Source: Mesostigma viride
Taxonomy: Eukaryota; Streptophyta; Mesostigmatophyceae; Mesostigmatales; Mesostigmataceae
Reading direction: 5' to 3'
NCBI GenBank assembly: GCA_009746045.1
Contig: RPFO01000154.1
Location: forward strand, 8,456,693-8,520,692
DNA: 64,000 nucleotides
Shown here: in pieces, positions 59,626 to 64,000 of the stretch
Position numbering within the stretch: position 1 is the stretch's first letter
How the letters are laid out: every line of letters begins with the position of its first letter
Program-made: the position numbers and the translations under genes
Notes under the pieces: generated by a model
The model's database searches: none
The model's input: only the letters and a program-made list of their open reading frames with translations
Told to the model about the DNA's origin: nothing

Positions 59626-61620
59626 ATGAAACCGCACCCCCTCCCTGCAAAATGGCCTGACGCAGAGACCGCGCGGGTCTCCGACACGCAGACCTACATC
59701 CAGAACTACTTTGAGGGCCGAATATGGGGCGAGAAACCGCCCGACCACCGCGCGGTGGGCAAGAACTCCTGCTCCCACAAACCCGCGGACATGAAGCAGG
59801 CGCCTCAGCAGGCGGTGATCAACATGTACCTCCGCGGCGTAGCCCAGCGAGGGTCCCGGCACCGAGGCTTCCTGGCTTGGCACTCCACGGGGTCTGGGAA
59901 GACGTGCACCGTGCTAGGTGCCCTCGACGCGTTCTGGGACACCAACAAAGACATATTCCTGGCCACGAGCCGCGAGAACGCCGTCAACAACACTATCGCG
60001 GGGTACGGAAACTGCGCGTCCATGTTCCCGAGGTTTCAGGGCATGACAAAGGAGCAGGCCGTACGCATGATCGCGAAACGCGTCGTTGAGAACCGCATCA
60101 TGACGTTCAGCCAACTGACGCACCTCCTAGACCTATACCGCGGGCTGAAAGATAAGAAGCGGGCCAACAAGAACCTCCTTCGCAACTCCGTCCTCATCAT
60201 GGACGAAGTCCAGAACCTCTTCTCGCCACCCTCCGGCCAGGCCAGGGAATACACGACCCTCATGGAGTTCCTCGAGAAACCGAACCCGCACACGCAGGGG
60301 CTGTACATGGTCATCCTAAGCGCCACTCCCGGCCGCAACGAAGAGGAGATCCACCGCCTGCTTACGATGATCCGGGGCAAGCCGGTGTTCCCCGACTCGC
60401 CCCTCGACGCCTTCAAGGGCCTCTGTTCCTTCGTCGACTACGCAGGCGACGAGTCCGTCTACCCGACGCGAGAGCCGGACAAACTGCACTGGATACCCAT
60501 GAGCGAGGACCAGGCGACCGCCGTGAGGAAACGGGTGAAAGAGGTCCGGGAAAGTGTCACGAACCGCGAACGGTACCTCTACGAGCCGAGGCGGTACTCG
60601 AACTCCCTCAGCATGCTACGGATGGCGCCGAGCTACGTGAAGAAGCACCTGGACACGATCTCCCCCAAGATCGCGTGCATCGTGAGCGAGATCGAGAAGC
60701 ACGCCAACGAGAAACAGTACCTTTACAGCGCCTTCAACGCCCACGGCATAAAGTACGTCGCAAACGTGCTCGACGCCGAGGGCTACGCTCCCCTCTCCCT
60801 GCGCGGGGAGTTCCCCGCGTCGGCGGCAAAGAGGTACGCCCTGTTGGGATCGGACTCGATGCCCGTGACGGACGAAGCCCTTCGACGCGTGCTGTCCGTC
60901 TTCAACGACGAGCGCAACGCCAACGGGGAGTACCTGCACGTCATCCTGGCGCGTAAACGGTTTAATGAGGGGCTCGACTTGAAGAGCGTACGCCATATCC
61001 ACATCATGGAGCCGCTGCTGGACGTCAACTCCGAGCGCCAAGCCATCGCGCGCGCCGTAAGGCACTGCAGCCATTTGCAGCTGGACAAAAAGAAGTGGAC
61101 AGTCACGGTTCACAGGTACCTCACCATCGACGGCGTGGACCAGCGCGTGATGGAACGGGCGATGAAGGAACACGCGAGCGAGGGCGTCACCAAGTACATG
61201 GAGAAACTGCGCGAGGCGGCCATCGATTGCCGTCTCATGAGCAAGGTGCACAACCGCCCCGCCTGGATGAAAGCCGGCCTGCGCGAACTCCCGATCGCGT
61301 GCCCGCTCACGAGGGGGGAGCAGGTGTCGAAATACGTCAGGGAGAAGGGACTGAAACTTCTCAAGGTGTCCATGGAGTTCGCCAAAACGGCGTTCGTGAG
61401 CGCGGGTCACGCGCTGAAAGAGAACTTGGACATCCACTCCGACGATCTGAAGGCGATCGCCCAGATGATGAAAAGTGCGATGACGAGAGGTAAGAAATCA
61501 GAAGCGACGGTAGAGGACATAAAGGAAGTGCAGAAGGCTGTACAAAAAGTCGAAACCGTTCGAGGGTTCGGAGACCGCCCCATCCGCCAACTGGTCATGG
61601 AGGGGTACTGGCTCGGATAG
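59626..61620 (+). CDS. poxvirus D6/D11-type superfamily 2 helicase (664 aa)
   Basis: Starts MKPHPLPAKWPDAETARVSD. Motif I HSTGSGKTCT at about 86-95, motif II IMDEVQNLF at about 190, motif III ILSATPGRNEEE, and motif VI SERQAIARAVRHCSHLQLDK, after which VTVHRYLTIDGVDQRVMERA matches the D6R/D11L and NPH-I family of virus transcription and packaging helicases. It could be an early transcription factor subunit or a nucleoside triphosphatase used in mRNA synthesis; which one is not decided. Divergent from the PAN gene. Confidence 0.8.
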   Translation: MKPHPLPAKWPDAETARVSDTQTYIQNYFEGRIWGEKPPDHRAVGKNSCSHKPADMKQAPQQAVINMYLRGVAQRGSRHRGFLAWHSTGSGKTCTVLGALDAFWDTNKDIFLATSRENAVNNTIAGYGNCASMFPRFQGMTKEQAVRMIAKRVVENRIMTFSQLTHLLDLYRGLKDKKRANKNLLRNSVLIMDEVQNLFSPPSGQAREYTTLMEFLEKPNPHTQGLYMVILSATPGRNEEEIHRLLTMIRGKPVFPDSPLDAFKGLCSFVDYAGDESVYPTREPDKLHWIPMSEDQATAVRKRVKEVRESVTNRERYLYEPRRYSNSLSMLRMAPSYVKKHLDTISPKIACIVSEIEKHANEKQYLYSAFNAHGIKYVANVLDAEGYAPLSLRGEFPASAAKRYALLGSDSMPVTDEALRRVLSVFNDERNANGEYLHVILARKRFNEGLDLKSVRHIHIMEPLLDVNSERQAIARAVRHCSHLQLDKKKWTVTVHRYLTIDGVDQRVMERAMKEHASEGVTKYMEKLREAAIDCRLMSKVHNRPAWMKAGLRELPIACPLTRGEQVSKYVREKGLKLLKVSMEFAKTAFVSAGHALKENLDIHSDDLKAIAQMMKSAMTRGKKSEATVEDIKEVQKAVQKVETVRGFGDRPIRQLVMEGYWLG

Positions 61621-61624
61621 AATA

Positions 61625-61786
61625 TCACTGCTCGGATTCCTCCAGAGCCTCGTCGATGCGGTTTCGCGTCCTTTTCGCGTCTTTCGCCTGACTGGATACA
61701 GACAGGCGCGCCACGAAGTCCTTCCTCAGCGCGCTGACCCTGGTGTGCATTCGTTCGTCTAAAGGTACGGACCAGCAAGCCCCCAT
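61625..61786 (-). CDS. small protein with N-myristoylation-type start (53 aa)
   Basis: Reads MGACWSVPLDERMHTRVSAL, then a basic helical part ending RNRIDEALEESEQ. Gly2 with Ser6 fits the N-myristoylation consensus. GC-rich third positions, and it fills the gap between the helicase stop and the next promoter exactly. Could be a membrane-attached virion or host-signalling protein (inference). Confidence 0.5.
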   Translation of the reverse strand: MGACWSVPLDERMHTRVSALRKDFVARLSVSSQAKDAKRTRNRIDEALEESEQ

Positions 61787-61837
61787 CCAAAAATCGCTTT
61801 ACTTAACTTAATACGCCGATTTTGTGTACCGCGTGGG

Positions 61838-61844
61838 TATAAAG
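61838..61844 (+). promoter_or_regulatory. TATA box of the 191-aa gene
   Basis: GGGTATAAAGGGC, 91 bases upstream of the ATG at 61935. Confidence 0.5.
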
Positions 61845-61934
61845 GGCGAGGACCGAGAACGGGACCTGCAAAATCCTCCTCGTGCGACCCACCGCGGGCC
61901 TCGGAATCGCAAACGGTGTCCTGCGTCTTCCTCC

Positions 61935-62510
61935 ATGTCTTCCGACGACGAGCGATACGTTCCGCCGATTCGGAAAGCCGAGTCCCCTACGCTCTGTTGT
62001 CTCGACTCGACGAAGATCCTGCACGACGCGATCTTCGCCAACCCGAGCAAGAGCAAAGCCAAGAAGGACGCGGCGTTCCATTGGAACGAGGTCTCCAAGG
62101 CCATGACGGGGCTGTCCGCGCGGGACGCCAAGACCAAGTTCGGAGCCCCCAGCATCCCGCTGGCGTGCGACGCGACTCAATCGGCGCTGCTTTTCGGCGT
62201 CAACTGCATCATCGCGACCACCACCGCGAACAACGGGTACGTCTACGACCGGGACAAGGCCAAGGAGACCATCCGCCTCTTTCACCGCATGCTGAAAACA
62301 AACGATTGCATGCTGTCGGACGTCACGGACGAAACGAAAAAAACGATCGAGCGCAACGTCCGCGAGCGCGCCCTGGATCTGAACGAACGGAGGAAGGCCA
62401 ACCCGCGCCACGCCTCATTCGCCCCGAAGCCCCGGAAGATTCGCGCGTCCGGAGCGGCGCTGCTTCCGTACGCGGCGTCGCTCGTCGGTGCCGCGCGATT
62501 GTGGCGGTGA
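61935..62510 (+). CDS. hypothetical protein (191 aa)
   Basis: ATG at 61935 (MSSDDERYVPPIRKAESPTL), downstream of a TATA box; a longer frame needs GTG. A mixed soluble domain (CDATQSALLFGVNCIIATTT), then Lys/Arg-rich helices and a C-terminal hydrophobic ALLPYAASLVGAARLW segment. No family recognised. Confidence 0.6.
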   Translation: MSSDDERYVPPIRKAESPTLCCLDSTKILHDAIFANPSKSKAKKDAAFHWNEVSKAMTGLSARDAKTKFGAPSIPLACDATQSALLFGVNCIIATTTANNGYVYDRDKAKETIRLFHRMLKTNDCMLSDVTDETKKTIERNVRERALDLNERRKANPRHASFAPKPRKIRASGAALLPYAASLVGAARLWR

Positions 62511-62527
62511 AATGTAAGAAGGCAGCC

Positions 62528-62917
62528 ATGCGCGAAAACGAGATCAGGCGAATCGTCCACGAAGAAGTCGGAGGGGAAATCGACGTCTCTTTTCACATCG
62601 GCATCATCGACGTGGTCAACTGGAAGGAGCGCGTGATCGTCAAGATCTCGGATATTTCGAACTGGATGAGCGGACTTGGCACTCTCGTGACGTTCGCGAT
62701 GAAACATCCGGGCTTCCAGAAACAGCTCTACCTCTACAAGTCCGACCAAAACCTCGTCGACAGCGTCTCGGCCGACCTCAAGAACGCAAAGATCGCGTGC
62801 GAACGACTCCGCGTCACCCTCCGCGTGCACGGGAGTGTGAAGAGACCGCCTCTCGAACGCGTAGGGTTCATTAGGGGATGTTTAGGAATGGCCAGACCAA
62901 GAGTTACAGATGAATGA
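62528..62917 (+). CDS. hypothetical protein (129 aa)
   Basis: ATG at 62528 (MRENEIRRIVHEEVGGEIDV), 17 bases after the previous stop. Beta-alpha pattern (SFHIGIIDVVNWKERVIVKI), no membrane segment, basic C-terminus. Unknown. Confidence 0.6.
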   Translation: MRENEIRRIVHEEVGGEIDVSFHIGIIDVVNWKERVIVKISDISNWMSGLGTLVTFAMKHPGFQKQLYLYKSDQNLVDSVSADLKNAKIACERLRVTLRVHGSVKRPPLERVGFIRGCLGMARPRVTDE

Positions 62918-62950
62918 TGTAAATTATTGAAGCAATATATATCGATTGGC

Positions 62951-63433
62951 ATGGATTTGTTCAAAATGTGTATGGCCGCCGCGATCACGTGGTGGCTAAC
63001 GAAAAACGCGCACAAAGAAAAACTCAAAAGCATAAAGACCGAAACGCAGATAGCCGGCAGCATCCTGCGATTAGGAGAGGACTCCGAGTCGGAATCGAGC
63101 GGCAAATCCTCGCCGGTCGTACTTTCCGCAAAGAAATCCGCCATCGAGACCGATTACGTCCGCCGCGTGGCCGAGGACCTGAACCACACAGAAGTCCCCA
63201 ACCTGCTCATGTTATCCGCGACGCTTCTGAAACTGATCAAAATACAACAGGAGACGCTGAGCGCGCTCAAAATAAAGAACCGGCTCATGGCCGAGCGAGT
63301 CGGGGCGGCCCCTTCGTACGTCCACTCGACCCCTTCGATGAAAGACCTCGCAGAGGGGAAGCAGAGGGCTACCGAATCACTGAGCGTGTCGATCCGGTCG
63401 TCGTTCGACGAACAAGAAAATTTTGGTATTTAG
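62951..63433 (+). CDS. signal-anchored hypothetical protein (160 aa)
   Basis: ATG at 62951 (MDLFKMCMAAAITWWLTKNA). Short N-terminal hydrophobic segment, then Lys-rich, an acidic Ser/Glu run (EDSESESSGKSS) and a helical, possibly coiled region (MLSATLLKLIKIQQETLSAL). Probable virion protein (inference). Confidence 0.55.
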   Translation: MDLFKMCMAAAITWWLTKNAHKEKLKSIKTETQIAGSILRLGEDSESESSGKSSPVVLSAKKSAIETDYVRRVAEDLNHTEVPNLLMLSATLLKLIKIQQETLSALKIKNRLMAERVGAAPSYVHSTPSMKDLAEGKQRATESLSVSIRSSFDEQENFGI

Positions 63434-63448
63434 TAGAATGAATTCGAC

Positions 63449-63940
63449 ATGGACGCCGTTCTCGACACCGTCGCCAGGCCTCACGCGAGCCGCGACAAAC
63501 GCATCCAGCTTCTCGTCACAGGGACCAACCGGAAGGGTGACACCCACTTCCGCCTGCCTTTCCCCGTTCGCGGCGTAAAGAGCTGTCGCGTCGTCTGGGC
63601 GAGCATTCCGGCGGTGAGCCAGGTGTCCACAGCAGTGTACGCAAAGATCGGAGGGGTGGAAATCAACAAGGTGCACGCGGCCATCCCCCTGCCCCCCTCC
63701 ACGATGCCCGCCGAGGACGTCTTCGCGGGTAGGGGCCACTTCTTCGTTGTCCCGAACGGAAACGAGACCTACTCCCCCCGCAGCGAGATGGACGACACCG
63801 TCCTCTTCACGCCCGAGCTCGCCAGCGCCGCCGAGGTCGAGATCGAGCTCTTCGCCCTCCCCTCCCCTTCCCGCGAACTGCTCGACCTCGCAGGAGAGAA
63901 GTTCGCCATCCTCCTCGAAGTCGTTGCCGCGCACCGCTAG
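63449..63940 (+). CDS. beta-rich protein, possible minor capsid or virion protein (163 aa)
   Basis: Starts MDAVLDTVARPHASRDKRIQ. HFRLPFPVRGVKSCRVVWAS with IPAVSQVSTAVYAKIGG recalls a virion protein type of aquatic viruses in which residues after a FxLPFPIxxV strand form one side of a jelly-roll. Mostly beta strands, no membrane segment. Family assignment is weak. Confidence 0.55.
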   Translation: MDAVLDTVARPHASRDKRIQLLVTGTNRKGDTHFRLPFPVRGVKSCRVVWASIPAVSQVSTAVYAKIGGVEINKVHAAIPLPPSTMPAEDVFAGRGHFFVVPNGNETYSPRSEMDDTVLFTPELASAAEVEIELFALPSPSRELLDLAGEKFAILLEVVAAHR

Positions 63941-63950
63941 ACACCGCGCA

Positions 63951-64000
63951 TCACCACCTTAGGCCGTACAGGTCCTCGTACTGGCCCTGCACCAAGACCA
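63951..64000 (-). CDS. C-terminal fragment of an unidentified minus-strand gene
   Basis: The minus-strand frame is open from the window edge to TGA at 63951-63953 and reads VLVQGQYEDLYGLRW at its end. It converges with the preceding gene 10 bases away. The rest lies beyond the window. Confidence 0.45.
   Translation of the reverse strand, partial: VLVQGQYEDLYGLRW

Noticed and set aside
1-64000. tRNA or rRNA genes
   Set aside because: I looked for cloverleaf-type GGTTCGA boxes and rRNA-like stretches and saw none I could support by eye; a tRNA scan would settle it.

Overview
The window looks like part of the genome of a large double-stranded DNA virus of a eukaryote, most likely a protist, with gene content of the nucleocytoplasmic large DNA virus type. 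Supporting genes are a D5-type superfamily 3 helicase, a separate archaeo-eukaryotic primase, a poxvirus A22-type RuvC resolvase, a YqaJ/lambda-exonuclease-type nuclease, a gp2.5-like ssDNA-binding protein candidate, a poxvirus D6/D11-type helicase, a VLTF2-like zinc-finger protein, KilA-N proteins and many small one- or two-span membrane proteins. Coding is dense, on both strands, mostly GC-rich, with short AT-rich spacers holding TATAAAG boxes and AATAAA signals. One gene has GT-AG introns. There is no ribosomal, tRNA or bacterial signature. No major capsid protein, DNA polymerase or terminase/packaging ATPase was recognised, so the virus family cannot be fixed from this window.

Layout: 0-2 kb holds the end of a gene, then an accessory patch: a KilA-N gene between three copies of a ~200-bp repeat and an AT-rich palindromic stretch. 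2-11 kb carries an F-box protein, a second KilA-N protein, a 2OG-Fe(II) dioxygenase-like protein, an OTU protease-like protein, small membrane proteins and a frameshifted class 3 lipase. 11-20 kb is dominated by a 4.24-kb near-perfect tandem duplication (small basic protein, SET-domain protein, an 80-aa protein, a 702-aa protein, an HNH-like protein) whose junction created an in-frame chimeric gene. 20-24 kb has the SSB candidate, a VSR-like nuclease, probable virion proteins and a RING/TRAF-type E3 ligase candidate. 25-39 kb is the replication and recombination region (D5 helicase, resolvase, YqaJ nuclease, primase), mixed with conserved giant-virus proteins, virion membrane protein candidates and a SLATT-like two-span protein. 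40-52 kb is a surface-fibre region: four adjacent fibre-like genes, one encoding about 2858 residues with an array of about eight LamG-like modules. 52-55 kb is a class II (B12-dependent) ribonucleotide reductase with two introns, the second carrying an HNH endonuclease gene on the opposite strand. 54.8-59.6 kb is a run of minus-strand single-span membrane proteins ending in a 1037-aa PAN-domain surface protein. 59.6-64 kb has the D6/D11-type helicase and small proteins.

Together the genes cover DNA synthesis and its precursors (primase, helicase, SSB, RNR), recombination and repair (A22-type resolvase, YqaJ, VSR-like nuclease), intermediate/late transcription (VLTF2-like, D6/D11-like), host ubiquitin control (F-box, RING-TRAF, OTU), chromatin or protein methylation (SET), and a large investment in virion membrane and receptor-binding proteins.
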